A stretch of 64,000 nt of DNA, taken from assembly GCA_031271905.1 (NCBI GenBank), contig JAISUT010000012.1, forward strand, positions 1-64,000, given 5' to 3'. Source of the stretch: Acidobacteriota bacterium (GTDB taxonomy: Bacteria > Acidobacteriota > UBA6911). Made by a program: the position numbers and the translations under genes. Under the pieces are notes generated by a model. The model worked only from the letters and a program-made list of their open reading frames with translations. It did not search any database and was not told where the DNA came from. Of the stretch, positions 9,101 through 17,173 are shown piece after piece. Numbering within the stretch: the first letter of the stretch is position 1; each line of letters begins with the position of its first letter.

Positions 9101-10174
9101 GATGGCGTCGGCGGTCTTGCGCTGGATCAGCAGGATGCGCCCCTTCATGAGTTGCGCGGTCGCGTCCTCGGGGTCCTTGGCGATCAGCTCGTCGGCGAGC
9201 TTGTCCGCCTTGTCGAACGCCTGCTGGCTGAAGTAGACGGTCGCCAGGCGCCGCTTGAACACGCTGTTGTCGGGGGTCGCGGAGACCATTTTGAGCAGAA
9301 GGTCGATGCCCCGGTCGATCTCCCCGGTGGCGAGGTAGAAGTCGGGGAGCACGACCTTCCAGTCCGGGTCGCCCTTGCACAGGTCCACGTACCTTTTGAA
9401 CTGCGCCTCGGCTTCGCCCAGCCGCTTGTTCTGCATGTAGAAGTAACCGAGGGCGGAGACGGCGTCGCGGGACTGCGGGTTGATGTCGAGCGCCTCTTTG
9501 TATTGCGTCTCGGCCTCGGACATCCGGTTGCGCACCATGTAGAAGTTCCCCAGGGCGAGGTACGCCTCGATGGAACGGCGGTTGGCGGCGACGATGTCGC
9601 GATACATCCCCTCGGCTTTTTGCAAGTCCAGCTTCGGGTCTTCGGCGGGGTTCGGCACCAGCAGTTGGAGCGGTGCCATCAACTGCGGGTCTTGCTCCAT
9701 GCTTTTGCGGATTTCCAAGATCGAGTCGTTGATCTGGAGCATCCCGGAGTAGGCGTTCGCCTGGAGGAACTGCGCATCGATGTTGTTTGGGAATTTCTTG
9801 AGGACTATGTCCGCCTTGGCGCGCGCCTCGTCGAACTTTTTCTGCAACAGCAGGAGGATGCCCGCCCGGAGTTGCGCGTTGGTGTGGTTCTGATCCGCGC
9901 CGACGGTCGTCTGCATCTCCTGCAAGGCGTCGGGGTAGGCGCCGACCTTCATGTAGACGAGCCCCATCTGGTAATGCGCCTCTGGAAAGCGGGGGTTTTT
10001 CTTGAGGGCGTTCTGGAACTCGATCATGGCCTCTTTGTACTTCCCCTCGTCCGCGTACTTCTTGCCTTCCTCGAGGTAGGCGGCTGGGTCTTTGGAACAG
10101 GCGTGGAACACGGACGACAGGAAAGCGGCGCACATGATGACCGCGATGACGCGCACTGGCTTACTCGATGGCAT
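6161..10174 (-). CDS. Giant TPR-repeat lipoprotein (PrsT-like, PEP-CTERM-system style)
   Basis: 1337 residues, almost wholly tetratricopeptide repeats (about 38 units of 34 residues). The start at 10174 is supported by GGAGGG five bases upstream. The longer frame to 10225 lacks a ribosome site. An N-terminal signal (VRVIAVIMCAAFLSSVFHAC) ends in a Cys, suggesting a lipoprotein, though the lipobox is loose (Phe at -3). Beyond single TPRs the protein repeats with an exact 918-bp (306-residue, nine-TPR) period. For example, the tract with YVRQNQ.EKAIQR recurs near 8615, 7695 and, diverged, 6775. PrsT-type proteins occur with exopolysaccharide/exosortase loci. Here a TIGR03008-like CAAX protease lies just upstream. 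The likely role is scaffolding of envelope or polysaccharide export complexes. Confidence 0.8.
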   Translation of the reverse strand: MPSSKPVRVIAVIMCAAFLSSVFHACSKDPAAYLEEGKKYADEGKYKEAMIEFQNALKKNPRFPEAHYQMGLVYMKVGAYPDALQEMQTTVGADQNHTNAQLRAGILLLLQKKFDEARAKADIVLKKFPNNIDAQFLQANAYSGMLQINDSILEIRKSMEQDPQLMAPLQLLVPNPAEDPKLDLQKAEGMYRDIVAANRRSIEAYLALGNFYMVRNRMSEAETQYKEALDINPQSRDAVSALGYFYMQNKRLGEAEAQFKRYVDLCKGDPDWKVVLPDFYLATGEIDRGIDLLLKMVSATPDNSVFKRRLATVYFSQQAFDKADKLADELIAKDPEDATAQLMKGRILLIQRKTADAIPHLKAVVSARPASAQARYYLGMAYLQNNEPSNAAPELEIAVAMDPSLHRAQLALANLKLTSGNPDEAIQLAQKALDQNQGLDEARLILGSALLAKKDYQRAAPQLQAFVHANPDNVIGLQQLGMLHLAEGNFAAAEARFEDALRTDPESLAVAASLADLYVRQNQHEKAIQRLNQMLSAYPRQTRLHEILGQVYLSQKNTAKAEAEYKAAAAANPKNADTQLALAQFYQSTGQQDKGVAAIQAFLKTNPDNTSARLYLARMHMGKKDYGKAITTVDEILKVNAKDVNALLIRGQILMMQNKNQDAVNTLQDAVTAAPTSQEARYFLGLAAEQAGDKRRAEREWSSAVNGGSQYVPIYLSLANLKLDNGDAEAAIRYGQQALELDPSAVDARRIIGKAFGSRRDYTRAIAELESFVKARPNDADALLGLGQAYEEQGNLAEAESRYNAAIANNPRQTQALTALVGLYVRQNQPEKAIQRVNQEKNRGLDNSKYHDLLGRIYLGKDDLGKAEAEFKQAVALDPKNPTYRRALADFYTATQKPGKAEEILLALVKENPRDMDIRKKLIGSYVNQNAADKALKAIDDTLKDYPKETDVRLLKAQILMSQNKTDDAIKEVQTALSNNHNSKEANYLLGMAYMRTGKRAQAESAWNSALRIDARYIPAYQALAQLKLEDGDIDSALQYGRTALKADPNAVEMRLLLGESLLGKGFNKEALAELESYVRVRPADDHGLQQLGLAQLKTGNTAAGEANLNAALQRNPANAGALQTLVALDLQRKQPDKAVARVNAQLQKAPKSADMYELLGQLYITQKSYAQAVPALQKAIAENPNSASAHMYLGTVYEHQKDFEKAKSHYRSALKADPGRADAANNLAYLLVETNGDLDEAFRLAQQAYEKLQRSHAAADTMAWVYYKRGAYRSAIELLEDCVQKDASNAGYYYHLGMAYYKVNNPQKAKDALAKALSLDPGLPQSSEVKGIISRL

Positions 10175-10443
10175 TGAACCCTCCGAAACTCTTGGACGCC
10201 TGCGGGAACGACGGACGTTGCGCAACCGCCTCGCGTGAGGACGGCCGCCCGGCTAGACCGATCCCGCTTTTCCCGCTGCGGCGCACCTTGTCTGCTAGGT
10301 TTTTTGCAGGCGCCCTCTTTTTGTTATCCCAAACAGATGAATCGCCCTGCGTATGACAAACATGACAATTGAAATAATATCGCCAACAATCCCTTGATGC
10401 TATAGCGATGATGCGATTCTTGGCCACGACGGGCGCCCGCGCC

Positions 10444-11103
10444 CTACCAGAACTGCCATGCGTCCTTCCAGACCACCCAGGCGCCGAGCAGGAGGTTGGT
10501 GATCGCGTGGGCGGCCATGGCGTCCCCCAGGCGCCCCTTCCGGCAGACCAGCCCCTGGTAGGCGAAGGCGCAGAGGATGCCCGGTAACCACTCGAAGTGG
10601 TTGAGGCCGAAGACGACGCCGACGACCAGGAACGCCCACCAGCGGAAGGCGCCTAGGGGGACGCTGGCGAAGTCGGGCTTGACCAGCCAGCGGTAGGCGA
10701 AGGAGCGGTAGAACACCTCCTCCAGCGGCGGCACCACCAGCGTGGAGCCGAGGATGCGCACGGCGATGAAAGCCAGCGCCATCGGGCTCCCCCCGCCGTA
10801 GGATTTCACGGGGTTGAACGAGCCGGAGCGCTCCATCAGCATGGGGTACATGCCGTCCAGGCCCACCCATGCCAGGAATACGGCGACGCCGACCGCCGCC
10901 GCCTCCCAGGAAAAGCTCCACCGCATCTCCGCGACGTGCTTGCGCACCAGCCAGAGCAGCCACGCGCCGAGGAGCGTCTTGGCCGTGTATATCCAATACT
11001 GTCCGGCGTCGCCGAACTCCCCCTGGATCAGCGTCAGGGCGACGAAGGCGGCGAAAGGGACGATACGGACGAGATAGGGCGACGAATAGAGTTTCTTCAA
11101 CAT
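10444..11103 (-). CDS. CPBP-family intramembrane protease (CAAX protease-related, PEP-CTERM type)
   Basis: 219 residues with six to seven predicted membrane helices. The three Abi/CPBP motifs are present: EEVFYRSFAYR (double Glu plus Arg), FGLNHFEW (His) and the final HAITN (His). The layout matches the CAAX protease-related proteins found beside exosortase/PEP-CTERM genes. The start at 11103 has GGCGGGGAA directly upstream. The longer frame to 11199 is unsupported. The gene lies upstream of the TPR lipoprotein on the same strand with 269 bp between them. No exosortase is visible in the window, so its substrate is unknown. Confidence 0.8.
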   Translation of the reverse strand: MLKKLYSSPYLVRIVPFAAFVALTLIQGEFGDAGQYWIYTAKTLLGAWLLWLVRKHVAEMRWSFSWEAAAVGVAVFLAWVGLDGMYPMLMERSGSFNPVKSYGGGSPMALAFIAVRILGSTLVVPPLEEVFYRSFAYRWLVKPDFASVPLGAFRWWAFLVVGVVFGLNHFEWLPGILCAFAYQGLVCRKGRLGDAMAAHAITNLLLGAWVVWKDAWQFW

Positions 11104-11383
11104 TTCCCCGCCGGGAGCGGACGGGGCGGCAATGGCGGATGCGCGTTGCCGGCCCGCCCCCGGGCTGATTCCTCCTTCGATCTTTAAGACAACTTCCAAA
11201 ACCCGAAACAGCTTTCAAAATCCACGGCGACACCTGAAATCGATGGCAAAGACAGGGGAATCATGCCATATTTTCACGCGAAAAATGGGGGGGAAGTTGC
11301 GACTTTCCGCCGATTATCATGTTTTATGGCATTGTCGTCCGTCCGGCGATGGGCGCGATTCTTGGAGGTCGCAAGCAAACACC

Positions 11384-12763
11384 ATGTTCTCGAAACGAAT
11401 TGCCTGCATCGGGGCAGGATACATCGGCGGTCCGACGATGGCGGTCATCGCCATGAAGTGCCCCGAATACAAAGTCACCGTCGTGGATGTCAACGCATCC
11501 CGCATCGACGCCTGGCAGACGGACGACCTGCCCATCTACGAACCCGGCCTGCTGGAAGTCGTCAAGGCCGCGCGGGGGCGCAACCTTTTCTTCTCCACCG
11601 ACATCAAGGCCGCCATCCGCGAGTCGGAGATCATCTTCGTCTCGGTCAACACGCCGACCAAGACCTTTGGCGAAGGGGCGGGCAAGGCGGCGGACTTGCA
11701 GTATTGGGAGAAGGTCGCCCGGGAGATATTGCAGGAGTCCACCGCCTCCAAGGTCGTCATCGAGAAGAGCACCTTGCCGGTGAGGACCGCCTCGACCATG
11801 GAGAGCATCCTGAACGCCAACAGCCGGGGCATCCACTTCGAGGTCGTGTCCAACCCGGAGTTCCTCGCCGAGGGGACGGCGGTCAAGGATTTGCTGGAGC
11901 CGGATCGCGTGCTGATCGGCGCGCAGCAGACGGAGGCGGGGGATGCGGCGTGCCGGGAGGTCGTCGACATCTACGCCCACTGGGTGCCGCGCGGGCGGAT
12001 ACTCACCACCAACGTCTGGAGCTCGGAGCTCTCCAAGCTGGTGGCGAACGCCTTCCTGGCGCAGCGCATCTCCTCCATCAACAGCATCTCCGCCCTCTGC
12101 GAGAGGACTGACGCCAGCGTGGCGGAGGTGGCGCGCGTGATCGGCGCCGACTCGCGCCTGGGGGCGCGCTTCCTGAACGCCAGCGTGGGCTTCGGCGGCT
12201 CATGCTTCAAGAAGGACATCCTGAACCTCGTCTACATCTGCGAGTCCTACGGCCTGAACGAGGTGGCGCGCTACTGGGAGTCGGTCTTGCAGATGAACGA
12301 CTACCAGGAGACGCGCTTCGTCCGCGCCATGGTTCGCGGCATGTTCAACACCATCGTGGGCAAGCGCATCGCGCTTTTCGGCTTCGCCTTCAAGGCGGAC
12401 ACCGGCGACACGCGCGAGACCCCGGCGCTGTACATCTCGCGGATGCTGCTGGAGGAGCGGGCGCGGCTGGTGATCACCGACCCCAAGGCGCTGGGCAACG
12501 CCAAGGCGGATCTCGCCGACGCCCTCGACCGCGTGGAGTTGGTGGAAGACCCCTACGAGGCCGCGGCCGGCGCCCATGCCGTCGCCGTCGTCACGGAATG
12601 GGCGCTCTACCGCGAGCTGGACTGGGGGAAGATATACGATTCGATGGAGAAGCCGGCGTTCGTCTTCGACGGGCGCAACATCCTGGAGCACCGGAGGCTC
12701 TTCGACATGGGGTTCAACGTCTACCCGATCGGGATGCCGGCGATGAAGCACTTCTCGATATGA
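11384..12763 (+). CDS. ugd: UDP-glucose 6-dehydrogenase
   Basis: 459 residues, NAD-dependent oxidation of UDP-glucose to UDP-glucuronate for polysaccharide precursors. The N-terminal Rossmann motif is CIGAGYIGGP. The central region has NPEFLAEGTA and EKSTLP. The active-site motif GFGGSCFKKD carries the nucleophilic Cys at about 274, and the C-terminal domain has FAFKADTGDTRETPA. The form (YIGGPTMAVIA, FKKDILNLVYICE) resembles the eukaryote-like UGDH branch rather than short bacterial Ugd. The ATG at 11384 begins the Rossmann fold exactly; TTGGAGG lies 15 bases upstream. The longer frame to 11132 adds unrelated sequence. It is divergent from the CPBP protease, and together they fit a surface polysaccharide context. 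Confidence 0.92.
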   Translation: MFSKRIACIGAGYIGGPTMAVIAMKCPEYKVTVVDVNASRIDAWQTDDLPIYEPGLLEVVKAARGRNLFFSTDIKAAIRESEIIFVSVNTPTKTFGEGAGKAADLQYWEKVAREILQESTASKVVIEKSTLPVRTASTMESILNANSRGIHFEVVSNPEFLAEGTAVKDLLEPDRVLIGAQQTEAGDAACREVVDIYAHWVPRGRILTTNVWSSELSKLVANAFLAQRISSINSISALCERTDASVAEVARVIGADSRLGARFLNASVGFGGSCFKKDILNLVYICESYGLNEVARYWESVLQMNDYQETRFVRAMVRGMFNTIVGKRIALFGFAFKADTGDTRETPALYISRMLLEERARLVITDPKALGNAKADLADALDRVELVEDPYEAAAGAHAVAVVTEWALYRELDWGKIYDSMEKPAFVFDGRNILEHRRLFDMGFNVYPIGMPAMKHFSI

Positions 12764-12866
12764 AAGTGGGGGTGCCGCTCTCCAATGCGGCGCCGATCCG
12801 ATCCCCTTGCGGACGGGGATTCATCCCTGCCTTCGGCCTTGCCAAACACGGGGGCGAATTTGGTGG

Positions 12867-14027
12867 TCAGGCGCAGCGTAGGACGCCCCGCGCCCAGAGG
12901 CAGTCGCCGCAGACGGGGAATGGATTCCCTTGGCAGTCCTTCTCGTTCTTCTCGGAGTCCTCGCAACCGCCGCAGTCGACGCAGGGGGAGAACTCGAACT
13001 TCCGCACCCGGTCGCGGAAGGCCGCATATTCCGGCGCCCGCCAGATCGCCTCCAGCGGCTGTTCCTTCAAATCGCCGTACACGCAACGCCGGAACGACTT
13101 CTTCCAGCCCCGGAGATAGCAGGTGTAGGAATGCAGCAGGGGCGGGCAGGGGCAGACCTCGCCGTGGCACGACAATGCCAGGCTCCCCGGCCTTATGAAC
13201 GGGCAGTAGTTGTTGCGCAGGTTCAGGTCGATGTCCAGATAGTGCAGGTTGGCCCGCTCGCTCGCGATGGCTGCCACGGCGTCCATCGTGTCCCGCCGCC
13301 AGTCCATCTTCGGGAGGTGCCAATGGGGGTTGCGTTCGTTCCCCGCCCCTTCGTAGCTGGTCGGTTCCAAGTCGTAGAGTATCTCGCCCTGCAATTCGGC
13401 GGTGTATGGCAGCACGTTTGAGACGATGACGTAGGACGCCTGGATTTCTTCGGCGATTTTTTGCAAGGCGGGCATCTCGCGGATGTTGCTTTGCATCGCC
13501 ACGAACTCGATGCCTATCCGCAGCGGCTCGGCGCGGCCTTGCTCGCACCGGCGGCGGAGTCCTTTCACGTTTCCGACGATCTTTCCCAGCGACGCGCCCG
13601 GACGGACGGCGGCGAGCGATTCGTCGGAAGTCCCGTCTATGGAGACGGTGATCTGGTCGAGTCCGGCGTCGGCGAGCCGTTCAGCCATAGGCGGGGCGAG
13701 CAGCAAGGCGTTGCTCGTCATCTCGGTCCGCAGCCCGCGTTCATGGGCGAGGCGGACCATGTCGGGGAATCGCGGATGGCACAGCGACTCGCCGAAACCG
13801 GCGAAGGCGACGGTCTTGGCTTCGGGGAAGCCCGCCAGCCCGTCGATAAGCGCCTGGTACGCAGGCCACGGCAGGTCTTCGAACGGTTCGTCCCACGAGT
13901 GCCGGATGCAGGTCACGCAGTTCAGGTTGCAGCGGCTGGTGGGTTCGACGTAGATTTTGGTCAGAGGGTCGGCGGGCGCGGTCAACCAACCACCTTCCGT
14001 ATCCATGTATGAGGTCGGAGTCGCCAT
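12867..14027 (-). CDS. Radical SAM enzyme with C-terminal SPASM-like Cys cluster
   Basis: 386 residues. The radical SAM motif is CNLNCVTC (residues about 33-40), followed by the GFGE-type SAM loop (FAGFGESL). The C-terminal third has many Cys: CPFI, CHGEVCPCPP, CVDCGGCED and FPVCGDCLWA. This is a SPASM/twitch auxiliary [4Fe-4S] arrangement. The N-terminal context (VEPTSRCNLNCVTCIRHSWD) is close to the tungsten-cofactor oxidoreductase maturase subgroup, but no tungsten oxidoreductase gene is present here. The ATG lies 3 nt after the lipoprotein stop, so translation is probably coupled. The target could be that lipoprotein or a peptide elsewhere. Confidence 0.82.
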   Translation of the reverse strand: MATPTSYMDTEGGWLTAPADPLTKIYVEPTSRCNLNCVTCIRHSWDEPFEDLPWPAYQALIDGLAGFPEAKTVAFAGFGESLCHPRFPDMVRLAHERGLRTEMTSNALLLAPPMAERLADAGLDQITVSIDGTSDESLAAVRPGASLGKIVGNVKGLRRRCEQGRAEPLRIGIEFVAMQSNIREMPALQKIAEEIQASYVIVSNVLPYTAELQGEILYDLEPTSYEGAGNERNPHWHLPKMDWRRDTMDAVAAIASERANLHYLDIDLNLRNNYCPFIRPGSLALSCHGEVCPCPPLLHSYTCYLRGWKKSFRRCVYGDLKEQPLEAIWRAPEYAAFRDRVRKFEFSPCVDCGGCEDSEKNEKDCQGNPFPVCGDCLWARGVLRCA

Positions 14028-14030
14028 AGG

Positions 14031-15677
14031 CTACCGGTCTACGACATCGCCCGCCTTGGTGCCAGGCGGTCCATCGACATAGCGGACAACCGTGTCTACC
14101 CCCAAGCTATAGACATAGCGCCCGGAGACGTTGGGTTTGATCGGTTGGGCGACGAACTTAAAAGAATTGGGCGGCAGCGTCGGATCTTCCGTGAAGCGAT
14201 AGCCGTTAAACCCGTCCGGCCCCGAATACCTTTCGTCAATAAATTTTTCAGCGACCAGTTCCCCCAGCGTCGTGAAGTTATTCGAGTTCTGGATGGAATA
14301 GGAGGTTTGGGCGGATCCCAGTGCGCGCAACGCCGATATGGCGGCCATTTCGCGCGACTGCCTGCTCGCCGAGGGGAGGGTGTCTCGGACATAATCGCCG
14401 GGTTTGACGCCGGGCGGGCCGCTCACGTAACGGATCACTCCATCCTCCTTGACACTATAGGCGTAGCGTCCGGTTTTATTGGGGGAGACCGGTCTGGCGA
14501 TCAGCTCGTATGCTTTCGGGAGGCCTGCGGCGTTCTCCGTGTAGCGATAACCGTTGAATCCGTCTTCCGATAGATATCTTTCATTCAGATGATGTTCGTG
14601 CACCAACTGCGCCAGCGTCGCGTAGTCCGCTCTGTTGACGAGGGCATGCGTGTGCTGGGCGCTTACATACGATTGCAACGCCGATATGGCGGCCATTTCG
14701 CGCGACTCCATCGTCGCCGAGGGGAGGGTGTCTCTGACATAATCGCCAGGTTTGAAACCCGTCGGACCGTTCACATAGCGGACGACATGGTCATTGCTAA
14801 TGCTGTAGCTGTAGCGCCCGGTGTGGTTGGGTTTGATCGGCCTGGCTATGACCTCGAAGGATTTTGGCAGCCCCGCCGTGTTTTCCTCGAACCGGTAGCC
14901 GTTAAATCCGTCCGGTGACAGGTGCCTCTCATCCAGATACCCATCATTCACCAGGCGCGCCAACGTCGTGAAGTTCCGTCCGCCGGAGGACACGGCGTAG
15001 ATCAGCATGGATTGCGCAACGTATTGCAACGCCTGTATGGCGGCCATTTCGCGGGACTGCATGGTCGGCGACGGGAGGGTGTCTCGGACATAATCGCCGG
15101 GTTTGACGCCGGGCGGGCCGCTCGCATAACGGACGACCATGTCCGTCGTCATGGTGTAGCTATAGCGTCCGGTGCGATTCGGGGTGACCGGGCGGGCGGC
15201 TATCATGAACGTCTTGGGCGGCCCCGCCGGGTCTTCCTCGAACCGGTAGCCGCCAAATCCATTCGACGACAGCCACTTCGCATCCAGATATTGTTCGGCG
15301 ACCAGGTCCGCCAGCGTCCCGAACCGCCATCCTTCGTGGACTCCGGAATAGTCGATTTGCGCCGTGCCATATGCCTGCAGCGCCACGATTGCCGCCATCT
15401 CCCCGGATTCCAGACGCTTTCTTATCGTCGCTTCGGATTCCGCCGCTGGCTGCGCGGCTGGATTTGACGCGGCTGTGGCGTCGTCAGGCGCTTCCCGCTC
15501 CTTTTCCACGGTCGCCGTTTGCGCCTGGTCGTTTTGACCGGCAGTCGCGCCTTCCGACTTCTCATGGATTTCGGGGGCGACGGTCTTGTCTGCGACGTTC
15601 GGGGGCTTAGAACATGACGCCGAAAACAAGACAGCCGCCGTCAGCGATAAAAACACCCATGCTCTATTCAAGTCCAA
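14031..15677 (-). CDS. Lipoprotein with four tandem pilin-like repeats
   Basis: About 548 residues. A TTG start at 15677 sits behind a strong GGGAGGAGA; an in-frame ATG at 15707 is the alternative. The signal ends in the lipobox-like FSASC, followed by a Lys/Ala/Glu-rich linker. Four repeats of about 115 residues follow. Each runs SREMAAI.AL, an aromatic/TL..LV segment, a DGFNGYRF core, RP(I/V).PN.TGRY.YS and VRY..GP.G.KPGDYVRDTLPS. The AAI.AL...A...Y...Y.TL..L pattern recalls the globular part of type IV pilin-like proteins without their hydrophobic N-helix. Some repeat boundaries are identical at DNA level, so the array is recent. I know no defined function. It is translationally adjacent to a radical SAM enzyme. 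Confidence 0.75.
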   Translation of the reverse strand: MDLNRAWVFLSLTAAVLFSASCSKPPNVADKTVAPEIHEKSEGATAGQNDQAQTATVEKEREAPDDATAASNPAAQPAAESEATIRKRLESGEMAAIVALQAYGTAQIDYSGVHEGWRFGTLADLVAEQYLDAKWLSSNGFGGYRFEEDPAGPPKTFMIAARPVTPNRTGRYSYTMTTDMVVRYASGPPGVKPGDYVRDTLPSPTMQSREMAAIQALQYVAQSMLIYAVSSGGRNFTTLARLVNDGYLDERHLSPDGFNGYRFEENTAGLPKSFEVIARPIKPNHTGRYSYSISNDHVVRYVNGPTGFKPGDYVRDTLPSATMESREMAAISALQSYVSAQHTHALVNRADYATLAQLVHEHHLNERYLSEDGFNGYRYTENAAGLPKAYELIARPVSPNKTGRYAYSVKEDGVIRYVSGPPGVKPGDYVRDTLPSASRQSREMAAISALRALGSAQTSYSIQNSNNFTTLGELVAEKFIDERYSGPDGFNGYRFTEDPTLPPNSFKFVAQPIKPNVSGRYVYSLGVDTVVRYVDGPPGTKAGDVVDR

Positions 15678-16016
15678 GGTCTCTCCTCCCGCCGCATGCC
15701 ACATGACGCGATTCCTGTCATGGCAGGGTTCGTTTTCAACACGTCTGTTTCGGGCTTTGACCCCACGCATTCGAACCCCGCTGACGGTTCGCCACGGAAT
15801 GGATGAGGAGCATAAGCTGCATTTTCCGGCACCCCGCCCCGTTCCAGCTTCCGCATGCCCCTGCACGGCAAAGAGGGCGAGGACAAGAGCGGCTTCGTCG
15901 AAAGTGCGGAGCGCCCGCATTCCACAATCCTATCGGCGGATGCCAAGGAAATCTTTAGTTGCCGAAGTTGCCGATGCGGACGTCCCTGTTATCAGCGCAT
16001 TTGCCATCACCTCCGC

Positions 16017-16479
16017 TTACTCATCGTCAGACTCGGCGGTTTCCCGCGCAAGACTGCTGTTATATTCGTCTTGTAACCTGCGGTAATCCCACTGCTGGTT
16101 GTACGCTTCGATTTCATAGAACTGGCGCTCTTGAATGTTCTTGATTCTCATCAAAATCAAATAATGCGACCAGCTCAGTTTGAACGGGCTGAATTCAGCA
16201 AGCATTGCTTGCGATTTCAGCTGTACTGCATCGCGATTTCAGCTGTGCTGCATCGTCGAATTCGGCAAGCATTGCTTGCCCTTTTGCGCCATCCAATAAG
16301 CCAACAGGCGAATCATGCTCAATCGACGGGGCATACACTTGATAGAACTTTCGCGCATTCTTCAACGTCGTTACTGAGAAGCCTTTACCAAAACGATCGT
16401 TCAAATAATCCGATAGCTCTTTGAGCAATCCTCTACCGTACTCAGCTCTGGCTTTTCCGCCCTGCTCGTTCCCTTGCTC
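16017..16479 (-). pseudogene. DUF1016 (YhcG-type nuclease) N-terminal remnant, frameshifted
   Basis: Starting inside the 3' end of mntA, one frame reads EQGNEQGGKARAEYGRGLLK, then FGKGFSVTTLKNARKFYQVY. After a break, the next frame reads LSWSHYLILMRIKN and QFYEIEAYNQQWDYRRLQ. Together they are the N-terminal DUF1016 domain. A 67-bp direct duplication (GAATTC copies at 16191 and 16258, with a 22-bp tandem repeat inside) shifts the frame. Without it the frame would be continuous (GAKGQAMLAEFSPFKLSW). The C-terminal PDDEXK nuclease domain is missing: a stop at 16017 ends the piece. Confidence 0.75.
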
Positions 16480-16766
16480 TCTCGAGCGTAAATTTCGATA
16501 CCTACACGGTCAATATGTTCTCGCAGAGGTACGTGCGTGATGCTTTCGTAGCCGATCACATCAAATTTGTTGGGGATTGGAAGCTCCTCGAGTTCGTCAG
16601 AAAGCGCACCGATATTCACATCGCCAAATACAGCGATGTCGATGTCCGAGTTTTCGTGCCAGTCGCCTTTCGCCCGTGAACCAAACACGACTGCTCTTGA
16701 TACGCCATGTTTGATCAGAGTGTCAATGATGCGTCCTTTGTGATCTTTCGAAATCCCGATGTTCAT
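16401..16766 (-). CDS. mntA: MntA-type nucleotidyltransferase antitoxin
   Basis: About 121 residues, a minimal nucleotidyltransferase. The active-site motif GSRAKGDWHENSDID is exactly GSx10DxD. In the HepT/MntA system this enzyme adds AMP units to a Tyr of the HEPN toxin and blocks it. The ATG at 16766 overlaps the hepT stop as ATGA, the usual coupled arrangement. The family normally ends near IYAR. Here the frame continues another 25 residues through DUF1016 remnant DNA read in the wrong frame, so the C-terminus is probably a chimera. Confidence 0.85.
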   Translation of the reverse strand: MNIGISKDHKGRIIDTLIKHGVSRAVVFGSRAKGDWHENSDIDIAVFGDVNIGALSDELEELPIPNKFDVIGYESITHVPLREHIDRVGIEIYARESKGTSRAEKPELSTVEDCSKSYRII

Positions 16767-17173
16767 GCTTGGCATCCTTCAAGATATTCCCGTAACTTTT
16801 CAAGCGCTGGATAGAATTCGGTTTTGATTTGCGAGAAAATCGTGTCGAACGTTGCCTCATCATAGCGATGCGACATTTGGTTGCGCGCTTCCAACATATC
16901 AACGAACGCCTGTCCGTCCTCAATGACCTTGGCGGCAAATGCCTCTTTGATCACTGTTCGCGGCGATGGCTGCACGTCATGACCTAGATACAGCAAATAG
17001 TCTTTTGTGGTTTTCCAAGCCAAATCAAACGCCACTTCAAACCTTTGGATGAATCCCTCACGTATGATCGCCGGCGTCGATTCAAGTTCATAGTCGCTTA
17101 TTTCCGCCAATAGCGCGCACGCCTTCGAATAGTTCTCGAACCGCTGCTTCCACCGAATATCCTGACTTCCCAT
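16763..17173 (-). CDS. hepT: HepT-type HEPN ribonuclease toxin
   Basis: 136 residues, all-helical HEPN protein (nucleotidyltransferase substrate-binding, HI0074 type): FEVAFDLAWKTTKDYL, then the catalytic and modification motif RNQMSHRY. That motif is Rx4HxY: the Arg and His form the RNase site and the Tyr is the AMPylation target in known HepT/MntA pairs. All key residues are kept, so the toxin looks intact. I start it at 17173 because AAGGAG lies 10 bases upstream. The open frame extends to 17224, but that part is the hsdM remnant read in the same frame. Confidence 0.87.
   Translation of the reverse strand: MGSQDIRWKQRFENYSKACALLAEISDYELESTPAIIREGFIQRFEVAFDLAWKTTKDYLLYLGHDVQPSPRTVIKEAFAAKVIEDGQAFVDMLEARNQMSHRYDEATFDTIFSQIKTEFYPALEKLREYLEGCQA

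Noticed and set aside
6434-10177. A 1247-codon plus-strand open frame
   Set aside because: It is the antisense shadow of the TPR gene, caused by high GC. Its translation is Val/Leu/Arg/Gly-rich with no motif, while the minus strand gives perfect TPRs and a ribosome site.
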